Positions 44,855-53,711 of a stretch of DNA of 64,000 bases are shown one piece after another. The stretch is from Solirubrobacterales bacterium (lineage in GTDB: Bacteria > Actinomycetota > Thermoleophilia > Solirubrobacterales > 70-9). The notes beneath the pieces are model-generated. The model did no database searches, was not told the DNA's origin, and saw nothing but the letters and a program-made list of their open reading frames with translations. Every line of letters begins with the position of its first letter. Within the stretch, counting starts at the first letter, position 1. The stretch lies in NCBI GenBank assembly GCA_023958085.1, contig JAMLGI010000001.1, positions 248,001-312,000 on the forward strand, written 5' to 3'. A program made the position numbers and the translations under genes.

Positions 44855-45640
44855 ATGACCAGACGGAAGCGAAAAACCGAGCCCGGCGAGACCGGGGAGG
44901 ACCTGCCGGAAGACACCCGGGAGATGTGGACCGTTGCCGGACCCTCCGGGCCGGACGGGCCCGGAGGAGGTGGCAGCTCCGGCGACGCCGAAATCCCGGG
45001 TGGGGCCGATGAGGACCGGATTGAGAACGAGACTGGCGAATCCGACGAGTTCGGGGAGCCTCCGGATCAAGCCGGAGTCGACTGGACCGAGGGGGAGAAT
45101 CCGGAGGACGGGTTCTACGAGGATGAAGCCGACTGGACCGAGGACGACCCGGTCGATGACGACGAGGAACCGTACGACGAGGAACCGTACGACGAGGATC
45201 CCGAGACGGCGGACGACGCCTGGATCGAGGAGGAGCAGCCCGAACCGGCCGGATCCCCGGGAACCGAGCGGCGACGATCGGTCCGCGACCGGCTGGAGGC
45301 GATCCCGTGGCCGGATACCCCCGATCCGGATCCGCGCCATCTGCTGGCCGGGGTCGCGGTCGTCGCGGTCGCGCTGGCGGTCGGCTTCGGTGCCTACCAG
45401 CTCGGCCGGGACAGCGGACCGGATCTCGACACCGCCCGGATCCAGGGTGAAGCAGCAGGACGGCAGGCGGGCGCGATCGAAGGCGCCTCCACCGGCTACC
45501 CGGCCGGCTACCGCAAGGGTCGGGAGAAGGGGTTCGGACGGGCCTACCGGAGGGCCTACCGGATCTACTACAGAAGGGCCTTCGAGCAGGCGGGGCTCGA
45601 TGTGCCGGGTGAGGGCGAGATCGAGGTCCCCGAACCGTGA
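44855..45640 (+). CDS. Single-pass membrane protein with acidic N-terminus and glycine-every-fourth-residue helix (A of three)
   Basis: 261 residues from ATG 44855. Residues 1-135 are strongly acidic and disordered (PVDDDEEPYDEEPYDEDPE). A basic patch and one transmembrane helix follow (LLAGVAVVAVALAVGFGAY, 163-183). Beyond it, glycines fall at 198, 202, 206, 210, 214, 218, 222 and 226, exactly every fourth residue, then alanines at 230 and 234 in a Tyr/Arg-rich helix. The pattern resembles the deca-GX3 motif of Yae1/Lto1 or a glycine zipper. No named family recognised. GTGA overlap with gene B. Confidence 0.78.
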   Translation: MTRRKRKTEPGETGEDLPEDTREMWTVAGPSGPDGPGGGGSSGDAEIPGGADEDRIENETGESDEFGEPPDQAGVDWTEGENPEDGFYEDEADWTEDDPVDDDEEPYDEEPYDEDPETADDAWIEEEQPEPAGSPGTERRRSVRDRLEAIPWPDTPDPDPRHLLAGVAVVAVALAVGFGAYQLGRDSGPDLDTARIQGEAAGRQAGAIEGASTGYPAGYRKGREKGFGRAYRRAYRIYYRRAFEQAGLDVPGEGEIEVPEP

Positions 45641-46128
45641 GTGGCCGGAGGCAGACAACCTGGCTGGCCGCGTTCTCGCTGCTCCTGCTCACAGCGCTTG
45701 GTGGATACCTGATCGGGTCCGGAGGGGCGGTGGGCAGAAGTGAGGCCGACCAGGCCCGGGAGGAAGCCTTCCGGCAGGCCCGCGACCGGACCACCGGCAA
45801 CGTCGCGCGCATCGCGGCAAGGCGTGGCTACCGGGCCGGGATGAAACGCGGCAGGGTGGCCGGGACGCAACTCGGCGAACGGGAAGGGATGAGGTTCGGG
45901 GCAGGCACCGCTTCGCTTCAGGCTGTCGACCAGGAGATCGGGGCGGCCCGGGCCGCTGCCGCTGCCGCCCGGTCCGAGATCAGCGCCCGCCAGGCCAACT
46001 GCGGTGTGGTGGCCAAAGCCCCCGACTGGTGTCCGACCGCCGACGAACTGGCCGCCTGGCGGGCGACGGTAGAGGCCGCCCGCCAGGCGGCCAAGCCTCC
46101 GGAGGAAGACGGTCGTGAAGGCCGCTGA
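45637..46128 (+). CDS. Single-pass membrane protein with GX3 repeat (B of three)
   Basis: 163 residues from GTG 45637, overlapping gene A by 4 bp. The N-terminal transmembrane helix is LAAFSLLLLTALGGYLIG. A charged helix leads to seven glycines at 64, 68, 72, 76, 80, 84 and 88 (RGYRAGMKRGRVAGTQLGER is part of it). An Ala/Gln coiled-coil-like helix follows. A loop with two cysteines, NCGVVAKAPDWC, may form a disulphide if the C-terminus is extracellular. It shares the design of A and C. Confidence 0.78.
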   Translation: MSGRRQTTWLAAFSLLLLTALGGYLIGSGGAVGRSEADQAREEAFRQARDRTTGNVARIAARRGYRAGMKRGRVAGTQLGEREGMRFGAGTASLQAVDQEIGAARAAAAAARSEISARQANCGVVAKAPDWCPTADELAAWRATVEAARQAAKPPEEDGREGR

Positions 46129-46498
46129 ACCGGGGACAACTGCCGTCAGGACGGTCGTCACCGTCGTCAGCGTGATGGTGGTCGTGATCGCAGCGGCGAT
46201 CGGGCTGGCCCTGGCCCCCGACCGGCCTGACCCGGGATCGGCTGCGGCCACGGACGAGGAGGCTGCCGCAAGGGTCCGCGCGGAAACCGTTCGGGAGGTC
46301 GCTGCCGGATCTGCCGAGAGAGGTTTTCGTGACGGGCTCGCGGCCGGACTCCGTCACGGCCGCATGACCGGCCGGCGGACCGGCCGTACCGACGCCGAGT
46401 TCGCGATCGCGAAACAGGCCGCCGCCTCCGCCCAGGCCGAAGCTGCCTCCGCCCAGGCTGAACTTTCCGGAATGTCGGCGGCCCCGCCGAGCCCCTGA
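46115..46498 (+). CDS. Single-pass membrane protein with GX3 repeat (C of three)
   Basis: 127 residues from GTG 46115, overlapping gene B by 14 bp. One transmembrane helix (VVTVVSVMVVVIAAAIGLAL) is followed by an acidic helix and six glycines at 70, 74, 78, 82, 86 and 90 (RGFRDGLAAGLRHGRMTGRR). An Ala/Gln-rich helix ends the protein. It is the shortest of the three coupled genes. Confidence 0.78.
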   Translation: MKAAEPGTTAVRTVVTVVSVMVVVIAAAIGLALAPDRPDPGSAAATDEEAAARVRAETVREVAAGSAERGFRDGLAAGLRHGRMTGRRTGRTDAEFAIAKQAAASAQAEAASAQAELSGMSAAPPSP

Positions 46499-46567
46499 AG
46501 ACGGCCAGCCGTTCCCGCGGCCGAGGCGAACGCCGGGACCCCCGGGTCGGCCCCGGTCCTCCGGCAG

Positions 46568-46583
46568 AGTGATGAAGATCACA
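46568..46583 (+). promoter_or_regulatory. CRP/FNR-family binding site upstream of narG
   Basis: AGTGATGAAGATCACA is close to the CRP consensus TGTGA-N6-TCACA (9 of 10) and also resembles FNR TTGAT-N4-ATCAA (8 of 10). It is about 170 bp upstream of the narG promoter at 46717. It may serve a further upstream promoter or act by looping. Oxygen- or nitrate-responsive control of nar by a CRP/FNR protein is usual. Confidence 0.6.
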
Positions 46584-46648
46584 TAACGGTCGTCCGGGTG
46601 GTTTCCGGGGTGGTCCCGGCGGGAAAGTGGCTCCGGTTGCCAAAAGTA

Positions 46649-46677
46649 CGAAATCCCACGCCAGAACTGGGATTTCG
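46649..46677 (+). terminator. Hairpin between the GX3 cluster and narG
   Basis: CGAAATCCCA and TGGGATTTCG form a perfect 10-bp stem with a 9-nt loop, with AAG/CTT pairing again beyond two mismatches. It may terminate upstream transcription or act as a regulatory hairpin of a long nar leader. A molybdenum cofactor riboswitch was considered, but no consensus was recognised. Confidence 0.5.
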
Positions 46678-46716
46678 GGCTTAGGTCAACCTCATTCGAA
46701 GGGTGCGGGGATCTAC

Positions 46717-46746
46717 TTGCCGGGGTCCCGTCGCGGGCTCTATATT
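46717..46746 (+). promoter_or_regulatory. narG operon promoter
   Basis: TTGCCG at 46717-46722, an 18-nt spacer and TATATT at 46741-46746. Transcription would start near 46753, leaving an 80-nt leader that holds a candidate small open reading frame. Confidence 0.65.
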
Positions 46747-46783
46747 CCGGTCAAACAAGGCCCGAAAACCAAGGAGGACCTTC

Positions 46784-46840
46784 TTGAAGGTTTCAGTCCT
46801 CGACGCACCCCCCACCAGCCAGGAAGGCCACCATGAGTGA
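46784..46840 (+). CDS. Candidate 18-residue leader peptide overlapping the narG start
   Basis: TTG 46784 is preceded by AAGGAGG with ideal 6-nt spacing, a stronger ribosome site than that of narG (AGGAAGG). The frame reads MKVSVLDAPPTSQEGHHE and stops at TGA 46838-46840, overlapping the narG ATG at 46833 by eight bases. Translation of the leader could couple to, or restrict, narG initiation. The PP dipeptide is a possible ribosome-pausing point. Evidence is positional only. Confidence 0.45.
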   Translation: MKVSVLDAPPTSQEGHHE

Positions 46841-49800
46841 TCGCAACTCCCTTCTCAGGGCGCGTCAGTTCTTTTCTCCCGAGAAGTCCGCCGAAGGCTG
46901 GAGCGAGATCTCCTCGCGTCCCCGTGGATGGGAACAGGGTTATCGGGACCGCTGGCAACACGACCGGGTGGTGCGTTCCACCCACGGCGTGAACTGCACC
47001 GGCTCCTGTTCCTGGAAGATCCACGTCAAGGACGGGCTGGTCACCTGGGAGACCCAGCAGACCGACTACCCCTCCAACGGCTCGGAGACACCGGACTACG
47101 AGCCCCGCGGCTGCCCCCGCGGGGCCTCCTTCTCCTGGTACGTCTACTCGCCGCTGCGGCCGAAGTTCCCCTACGTCCGGGGTGAACTGCTGTCCATGTA
47201 CAGGGAGGCCCGCCAGCATCTGGGTGACCCGGTAGACGCCTGGGCCTCGATCGTCGAGGACCCGGAAAAGGCCAGGGCCTACAAGTCACGCCGGGGCAAG
47301 GGCGGCTTCCTCCGGGCGAGCTGGGCCGAGGTAACCGAGATCGCCGCCGCCGCCCACGTCTACACGGTCAAGCAGTACGGCCCCGACCGGGTGATCGGGT
47401 TCAGTCCGATCCCGGCGATGTCGCAGGTCTCCTACGCGGCAGGCACCCGGTTTCTGTCGCTGATCGGTGGAGTGCCACTCAGTTTCTACGACTGGTATGC
47501 GGACCTGCCGCCGGCCTCCCCGCAGGTCTGGGGCGACCAGACCGACGTGCCGGAATCGGCCGACTGGTGGGACGCCTCCTACCTGATCATGTGGGGGTCG
47601 AACATTCCCCAGACCCGCACCCCGGACGCCCACTTCATGACCGAGGCCCGTTACCGCGGCCAGAAGACGGTCGTGGTTTCACCCGACTACGCCGGGAACA
47701 CCAAGTTCGCCGATCAGTGGCTGCCGGCCACCGCCGGCTCCGATGCGGCGATGGCGATGGCGATGGGGCACGTGATCCTGAAGGAGTTCTTCGTCGATCG
47801 CGAGGCGGAGTACTTCGGAGAGTACGCCCGCCAGTTCACCGATCTGCCCTTCCTGGTCGAACTTGAGGATCACGGCGACGGCACCGTTCGTGGCGGGGCG
47901 ATGCTCCGTGCCACCGAGCTCGGCGAGGATGGCGAGAACGCCGAGTGGAAGACCGTTCTGATCGACTCCAGGACCAATCAGCCGGTGGTCCCCAACGGAA
48001 CCATCGGTGAACGCTGGGGCGAAGAGGGCGAGGGCAAGTGGAACCTCGACCTGGACGGGATCGAACCGGCCCTCACGCTGCTGGGCAGTCACGAGGAGCT
48101 GGTCGAGATCACCCTGCCCCGCTTCGATGGCGGTGAGACCGAAGGCGGAGTGACGATGGTGCGTGGTGTCCCCGCCCGACGGGTGGGCGGCAAGCTGGTC
48201 ACCACGATCTTCGATCTGACCCTCGCCCAGTACGGAGTCCACCGGGATGGCCTCCCGGGCACCTGGCCGCGGGGTTACGACGATCCGGCCGAGCCGTACA
48301 CCCCGGCCTGGCAGGTGGATCACACCGGGGTCGATGCCGGCCTGGTCGAGCAGGTTGCGCGTGAGTTCGCCGAGAACGCGGAAAAGACCCGCGGACGATC
48401 GATGATCGTGCTGGGCGCCGGGGTAAACCACTGGTACCACGCCGATCAGACCTACCGTTCGATTCTCTCGATGCTGCTGTTCTGTGGCTGCCAGGGGGTG
48501 AACGGTGGTGGCTGGGCCCACTACGTCGGCCAGGAGAAGGTGCGTCCGATCTCCGGCTGGCAGACCCTCGCCTTCGCGCTCGACTGGAACCGCCCGCCGC
48601 GCCATCAGGCGGCGACCCCGTTCTGGTATCTCGCCACCGACCAGTGGCGCCACGGAACTCGCGGTCCGGATGATTTCGTCTCCCCGGCCGGTCCCGGCAA
48701 GCTCGATGTCAAGCACATCGTGGACGCGAATGCGAAGGCGGTCCGGATGGGCTGGACCCCGTCGGCCCCGTCGCTTGATCGCAACCCGCTGGATCTCGCC
48801 GACGAGGCGAAACAGGCCGGGTTGGAACCGGCCGAGTACATCGTCGACGAGCTCAAGGAGGGGCGCCTCAATTTCGCCTGCGAGGACCCGGACGACCCGG
48901 CCAACTTCCCCCGGGTGCTGAACCTGTGGCGGGCCAACCTGTTGGGCTCATCAAGCAAGGGGCACGAGTACTTCCTCAAGCATCTGCTGGGAACCGACAG
49001 CGCGGCCCGCGGCGACGAGACCCGGCCGGACCGTCGCCCCGAAGAGGTCAAGTGGCATGACGAGGCGCCCGAGGGCAAGCTCGACCTCTTCATGACGATC
49101 GACTTCCGTATGAACGGCTCCTGCCTCTACTCGGACATCGTCCTGCCGGCCGCGACCTGGTACGAGAAGCACGACATCTCCAGCACCGACATGCATCCCT
49201 TCGTCCACCCGTTCAACGCGGCGATCCCGCCGCCCTGGGAGGCGAAAACCGACTGGGATGCCTTCAACCTGATCGCCCGGAAGTTCTCCGAGCTGGCCGG
49301 GAAGCATCTCGGCACCCGCACCGACGTGGTGGTCGCACCGCTGCTTCACGACACCCCCGAGGAACTGGCCCAGCCGGGTGGCGTGGTCCGGGACTGGAAG
49401 CAGGGCGAGTGCGAACCGATCCCGGGTGAAACCATGCCGAAACTGATTCCGGTCGAACGGGACTACACAGCGGTCGGCGAGAAGATGAACGCGCTCGGCC
49501 CGCTGGTGGAGAAGGTCGGGATCGGGGCCAAGGGAGTCAGCTGGAAACCGGCGATCGAGGTCGACGAACTCCGGCAGCGAAACGGCACCGTCCTCGAAGG
49601 TGCCGGTGCCGGACGACCCGCGATCGAGACCGACATCGACGCCGCCGAGGTGATCCTCGCGCTCTCCGGCACCACCAACGGCCGGATCGCGATGGAGTCG
49701 TTCAAGACGCTGGGCGAGAGAACCGGCAAGGACCTGACCGTGATCGCGGAGGAACACGTCGACCAGAAGATCGAGTTCCGGGATCTTCGGGTTCAGCCCC

Positions 49801-50498
49801 GCAAGGTTCACGCCTCGGCCGAGTGGTCGGGGATGGAGTCCCGGGAGCGGCGGTACTCACCGTTCACTTCGAACATCGAGCACCTGATCCCGTTCCGGAC
49901 CCTGACCGGCCGGCAGAGCTTCTACGTGGACCACGAGTGGATGCTCGAGCTCGGCGAGGGCCTGCCCGCGTACCGACCGCCGGTCCGGGCCGGCAATCTC
50001 ACCAAGCTGCGGGGATCACCCGATCAGGATGATGCGCTCGAGATCGAGGTCCGGTTCCTGACCCCGCACTCGAAGTGGTCGATCCACTCCGAGTTCCAGG
50101 ACAACCTTCACATGCTGACCCTGTTCCGGGGTGGCCCCGCGATGTGGATCTCGGAACAGGATGCCGAGCGGGTCGGGGTGAAGGACAACGACTGGCTCGA
50201 GGTCTACAACGTCCACGGGGCGGTTTCCTGCCGGGCGGTGGTGTCGCGGCGGGTTCCCGACGGGATCGCGCTCTTCTACCACTCGCAGGACCGGCATGTG
50301 AACGTGCCCGTCTCGGAGGTCAGTGGACTGAGGGGTGGCACCGACAACTCGCTCACCCGGATTTCGATGAAGCCGACCCACATGATCGGGGGCTACGCCC
50401 AGCTCTCCTACGGCTTCAACTACTACGGCCCTTGCGGCACCCAGCGGGATCAGCTGATCTTGATCCGCAAGCGCCAGGAGGAGGTGCGTTACCAGTGA
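46833..50498 (+). CDS. narG: Respiratory nitrate reductase alpha subunit
   Basis: 1221 residues, membrane-associated molybdenum enzyme that reduces nitrate to nitrite with electrons from NarH. The FS0 cluster ligands are His51, Cys55, Cys59 (HGVNCTGSC) and Cys94 (RGCPRG). The Mo-coordinating aspartate lies in FYDWYADLPPASPQ (Asp220, equivalent to E. coli Asp222). WGSNIPQTRTPDAHF and VLGAGVNHWYHADQ bind the bis-MGD cofactor. No twin-arginine leader is present, so the active site faces the cytoplasm. ATG 46833 follows AGGAAGG. The stop overlaps narH by GTGA. Confidence 0.98.
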   Translation: MSDRNSLLRARQFFSPEKSAEGWSEISSRPRGWEQGYRDRWQHDRVVRSTHGVNCTGSCSWKIHVKDGLVTWETQQTDYPSNGSETPDYEPRGCPRGASFSWYVYSPLRPKFPYVRGELLSMYREARQHLGDPVDAWASIVEDPEKARAYKSRRGKGGFLRASWAEVTEIAAAAHVYTVKQYGPDRVIGFSPIPAMSQVSYAAGTRFLSLIGGVPLSFYDWYADLPPASPQVWGDQTDVPESADWWDASYLIMWGSNIPQTRTPDAHFMTEARYRGQKTVVVSPDYAGNTKFADQWLPATAGSDAAMAMAMGHVILKEFFVDREAEYFGEYARQFTDLPFLVELEDHGDGTVRGGAMLRATELGEDGENAEWKTVLIDSRTNQPVVPNGTIGERWGEEGEGKWNLDLDGIEPALTLLGSHEELVEITLPRFDGGETEGGVTMVRGVPARRVGGKLVTTIFDLTLAQYGVHRDGLPGTWPRGYDDPAEPYTPAWQVDHTGVDAGLVEQVAREFAENAEKTRGRSMIVLGAGVNHWYHADQTYRSILSMLLFCGCQGVNGGGWAHYVGQEKVRPISGWQTLAFALDWNRPPRHQAATPFWYLATDQWRHGTRGPDDFVSPAGPGKLDVKHIVDANAKAVRMGWTPSAPSLDRNPLDLADEAKQAGLEPAEYIVDELKEGRLNFACEDPDDPANFPRVLNLWRANLLGSSSKGHEYFLKHLLGTDSAARGDETRPDRRPEEVKWHDEAPEGKLDLFMTIDFRMNGSCLYSDIVLPAATWYEKHDISSTDMHPFVHPFNAAIPPPWEAKTDWDAFNLIARKFSELAGKHLGTRTDVVVAPLLHDTPEELAQPGGVVRDWKQGECEPIPGETMPKLIPVERDYTAVGEKMNALGPLVEKVGIGAKGVSWKPAIEVDELRQRNGTVLEGAGAGRPAIETDIDAAEVILALSGTTNGRIAMESFKTLGERTGKDLTVIAEEHVDQKIEFRDLRVQPRKVHASAEWSGMESRERRYSPFTSNIEHLIPFRTLTGRQSFYVDHEWMLELGEGLPAYRPPVRAGNLTKLRGSPDQDDALEIEVRFLTPHSKWSIHSEFQDNLHMLTLFRGGPAMWISEQDAERVGVKDNDWLEVYNVHGAVSCRAVVSRRVPDGIALFYHSQDRHVNVPVSEVSGLRGGTDNSLTRISMKPTHMIGGYAQLSYGFNYYGPCGTQRDQLILIRKRQEEVRYQ

Positions 50499-52168
50499 AG
50501 ATCCGGGCCCAGATGGGCATGGTCATGAACCTCGACAAGTGCATCGGGTGCCACACCTGCTCGGTCACCTGCAAGAACGTGTGGACCAACCGGCGGGGAA
50601 CCGAGTACGTCTGGTTCAACAACGTCGAAACCAAGCCGGGGCGCGGCTACCCGGTCGACTACGAGGACCAGGAGAAATGGAACGGCGGCTGGGAGCTGGA
50701 CCGCAGGGGCAAGCTCAAACTGAAGGCCGGTGGCCCACTGAAGAAGCTGGCCAACATCTTCTCCAACCCGGACCTGCCTGAGCTGGATGACTACTACGAC
50801 CCCTGGACCTACGACTACGACAAGCTGATCTCCTCCCCGGCCGCCGACCAGCAGCCGGTGGCCCGGCCCAAGTCGCAGGTGACCGGAAAGGACATCGACC
50901 TCCAGTGGGGCCCGAACTGGGATGACGACCTCGCCGGCTCGGCCGAGTTCGCCGCCAACGACCCGAACTTCCGCCACATCCAGGAGGAGGTGAAACAGGG
51001 ATTCGAGGACACCTTCATGATGTATCTGCCCCGGATCTGCGAGCACTGCATCAACCCGTCCTGTGTCGCCTCCTGCCCCTCCGGCGCGATGTACAAGCGT
51101 GAAGAGGACGGGATCGTGCTGGTCGACCAGGACGCCTGCCGCTCCTGGCGGTTCTGTGTTTCCGGCTGCCCCTACAAGAAGGTGTACTTCAACTGGAACA
51201 CGGGCAAGGCCGAGAAATGCAACTTCTGTTTCCCCCGGATCGAGGCGGGGCTGCCGACCGTCTGCTCGGAAACCTGTGTCGGCCGGCTCAGGCACCTCGG
51301 TGTGGTGTTGATCGACACCGACCGGGTCGAGGCCGCGGCCTCGGTCGAGAACGAGCATGACCTGCTGGACGCCCAGCTTGACCTGATGCTCGATCCCGAT
51401 GACCCCGAAGTGCGTGAACAGGCGCTTCGCGACGGCATCCCGGCCGACTGGATCGACGCCGCCTCCTACTCGCCGGTCTACGCGATGGCCAAGAAGTGGC
51501 GGATCGCCCTGCCGCTTCACCCGGAGTACAGGACCCTGCCGATGGTCTGGTACGTGCCGCCGCTTTCACCGATGGAGTCGGTCGGCAAGCAGCTGATCCG
51601 GGAGGGTGACGAGGACGACGCGCAGAACATCTTCGCGGCGATCGACGAGATGAGGATTCCGATGGACTATCTGGCCAGCATCCTCTCGGCCGGGGACGTT
51701 GCCCCGGTTCGCCGTTCACTCGAACGCCTGGTGGCGATGCGGCGCTACATGCGCGACATCAACCTCGGAAACGACGCCCGCCCCGAGATCGCCACCGACG
51801 CCGGCATGGAACCGCACGAGCTGGAGGCGATGTTCCGGATGGTGGCGATCGCCGACTACGACGACCGCTACGTGATTCCGAAGCGGCACGGTGAGGTCTC
51901 CGAGGGGGCCTTCATCGACCAGGGTTCCTGCGGGATCCAGTTTGCCAACGGCGCACCGGTTCCCGGCCTCGCCGGGCAGACCGGGGTGAACGCCCCCGAT
52001 CCGTTCGGCAGTTCCGGGTACGGCGGGGCGCTGGGCGCGGTCGCAATGGGCGAGTCTCCCGAAACGGGGGCGCTGGCCCAGGAGCGGGTCGACTCCGACC
52101 TCGATGTGCGTGACCTGCTCAGCCGTCACGGTGGCGACCCGGCCACCGCCGGAGGCAGCGATGCCTGA
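50495..52168 (+). CDS. narH: Respiratory nitrate reductase beta subunit
   Basis: 557 residues from GTG 50495, overlapping narG by 4 bp; the open frame further upstream lies inside narG. Four ferredoxin-type clusters are visible: Cys16, 19, 22, 26 (CIGCHTCSVTC), CEHCINPSCVASCPSGAM, CRSWRFCVSGCPYKK with a Trp in place of a Cys, as in the 3Fe-4S cluster of NarH, and KCNFCFPRIE. It carries electrons from the NarI haems to NarG. Confidence 0.97.
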   Translation: MKIRAQMGMVMNLDKCIGCHTCSVTCKNVWTNRRGTEYVWFNNVETKPGRGYPVDYEDQEKWNGGWELDRRGKLKLKAGGPLKKLANIFSNPDLPELDDYYDPWTYDYDKLISSPAADQQPVARPKSQVTGKDIDLQWGPNWDDDLAGSAEFAANDPNFRHIQEEVKQGFEDTFMMYLPRICEHCINPSCVASCPSGAMYKREEDGIVLVDQDACRSWRFCVSGCPYKKVYFNWNTGKAEKCNFCFPRIEAGLPTVCSETCVGRLRHLGVVLIDTDRVEAAASVENEHDLLDAQLDLMLDPDDPEVREQALRDGIPADWIDAASYSPVYAMAKKWRIALPLHPEYRTLPMVWYVPPLSPMESVGKQLIREGDEDDAQNIFAAIDEMRIPMDYLASILSAGDVAPVRRSLERLVAMRRYMRDINLGNDARPEIATDAGMEPHELEAMFRMVAIADYDDRYVIPKRHGEVSEGAFIDQGSCGIQFANGAPVPGLAGQTGVNAPDPFGSSGYGGALGAVAMGESPETGALAQERVDSDLDVRDLLSRHGGDPATAGGSDA

Positions 52169-52817
52169 ACGGATTCATCCGCTGAAGCTGGTCTCGCTGC
52201 TGCTCCAGTATCCGGAGTCGAATGCCGTCGAGGAGCTGTCCGGGCTGAACCTGAACGAGGTTGGCCCGGCCTCGCCCTTTCAGCGTGAAGCCCTGGCCGG
52301 GTTCCTCGAGTGGTATCTGCCGCAGGGGCTGGACCAGCTGCAGCAGTCATATGTGGACAACTTCGACTTCGATCGACGCAGCAGCCTGCATCTGACCTAC
52401 CAGCTCCACGGCGACAGTCGGCAGCGCGGTCTGGCCCTGCTCAAGATCAAGAACGCCTACCGCAAGGCCGGAATGGATCCCGACGGGACCGAACTGCCCG
52501 ACTACCTGCCGTTGATGCTCGAGTTCGCGGTACTCGCCCCGGACTCGTCCGGGACCGAACTGCTCGACCGGCACCGTGAATCGATCGAACTGATCCGGGC
52601 CGGACTGGATCGCAACGGCAGCCCCTGGACCGTCCTTTTCGACGTGATTCGTGACGGGATGCCCGGCCTCACCCGACGCCAGCTCAACCGGGTCAGGCGT
52701 CTTGCTGAAGAGGGTCCCCCGTCCGAGGAGGTCGGGATGGAACCGTTTGCCCCGCCCGAAGTGATGCCGAACCAACCCGGTGAAACCCCCCTGCCCCTGA
52801 TCGGAGGCCGCAGTTGA
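52161..52817 (+). CDS. narJ: Nitrate reductase molybdenum cofactor assembly chaperone
   Basis: 218 residues from ATG 52161 with GGAGG five bases upstream and an 8-bp overlap with narH. The all-helical NarJ/TorD fold is seen in HPLKLVSLLLQYPESN, FLEWYLPQGLDQLQQSYVDNFDFDRRSSLHLTYQLHGDSRQRG (in part) and DYLPLMLEFAVLAP. It binds NarG and inserts the Mo-bisMGD cofactor before membrane assembly. Confidence 0.94.
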   Translation: MPERIHPLKLVSLLLQYPESNAVEELSGLNLNEVGPASPFQREALAGFLEWYLPQGLDQLQQSYVDNFDFDRRSSLHLTYQLHGDSRQRGLALLKIKNAYRKAGMDPDGTELPDYLPLMLEFAVLAPDSSGTELLDRHRESIELIRAGLDRNGSPWTVLFDVIRDGMPGLTRRQLNRVRRLAEEGPPSEEVGMEPFAPPEVMPNQPGETPLPLIGGRS

Positions 52818-53629
52818 ATCTGCTTGCGACCAGTATCCCGGCGACCGCCGCCTACGTCGTTCTGCCCTACGTCGCCCTGGCGATCGGGATCACCGGTCTG
52901 ATCTGGAGGCGGAAAACGGACCAGTTCGGCTGGACCGCCCGTTCGACCGAGTTGCTCGAAGGCAGGATTCTCAGGATCGCCAGTGTCGTCTTCCACCTGG
53001 GGGTACTGATGGCGATCGGCGGGCACGTGCTCGGCATCCTGATTCCGCAGTCCTGGACCGAGGCGGTCGGGATCGATGATCACGCCTACCACCTGTTGGC
53101 CGTGGCCGGCGGTGTTTCGGCCGGGATCGCGGTGGTTGTCGGTTTCGCTGCGCTGATGTACCGGCGGTTCACCGTCGCCCGGGTCAAGGTGACCACCAGC
53201 AACATGGACCTGGTGATCTTCGGGCTCCTGGCGCTGGGGATCGTCACCGGGATGGCGGCGACCCTGATCAACATCCCCGACACGACCAACTATCGGGAGT
53301 CGGTGGCGCCCTACTTCCGCCAGATCTTCATCCTCCAGCCGGATGCATCCCTGATGTCGGGGATCAGCTGGATCTTCCAGGTCCACGTGATTTCGGTCTG
53401 GTTCCTTTACATGCTCTGGCCGTTCAGTCGGCTGGTACATGCCTTCACGGTTCCGATCAACTACCCGCGTCGCAGCCCGATCATCTACCGGCCACGCAAC
53501 CCCCAGGCGGCTGCCGCCAAGGCGAAGCGTTACGGCAGCGGATCGCTCGACTACTCACCCTCGATTCCGGCCGGCCCCCAGCCGACCGGGTCGACCGGTG
53601 GGCGGTCGCGCTCGGCGCAGGGTGAATAG
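52814..53629 (+). CDS. narI: Respiratory nitrate reductase gamma subunit (cytochrome b)
   Basis: 271 residues from TTG 52814, overlapping narJ (TTGA). Five transmembrane helices carry the diheme ligands: FHLGVLMAIGGHVLGI contains two of the histidines, and ISWIFQVHVISVWFLYMLWPFSRLVHAF the others. It takes electrons from menaquinol on the outer face and anchors NarGH. The 45-residue Pro/Arg-rich C-terminal extension is longer than in E. coli. Confidence 0.95.
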   Translation: MNLLATSIPATAAYVVLPYVALAIGITGLIWRRKTDQFGWTARSTELLEGRILRIASVVFHLGVLMAIGGHVLGILIPQSWTEAVGIDDHAYHLLAVAGGVSAGIAVVVGFAALMYRRFTVARVKVTTSNMDLVIFGLLALGIVTGMAATLINIPDTTNYRESVAPYFRQIFILQPDASLMSGISWIFQVHVISVWFLYMLWPFSRLVHAFTVPINYPRRSPIIYRPRNPQAAAAKAKRYGSGSLDYSPSIPAGPQPTGSTGGRSRSAQGE

Positions 53630-53711
53630 CTCACACAGCAAGTCGGTCAAAGGCGGGAAACTGCCGGTACCGAGGTAATCCCCACTACCCTCACCTGACC
53701 AGGAGATAACG

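Noticed and set aside
46499-46832. Molybdenum cofactor riboswitch upstream of narG
   Set aside because: One strong hairpin exists, but none of the multi-stem Moco consensus is recognisable.
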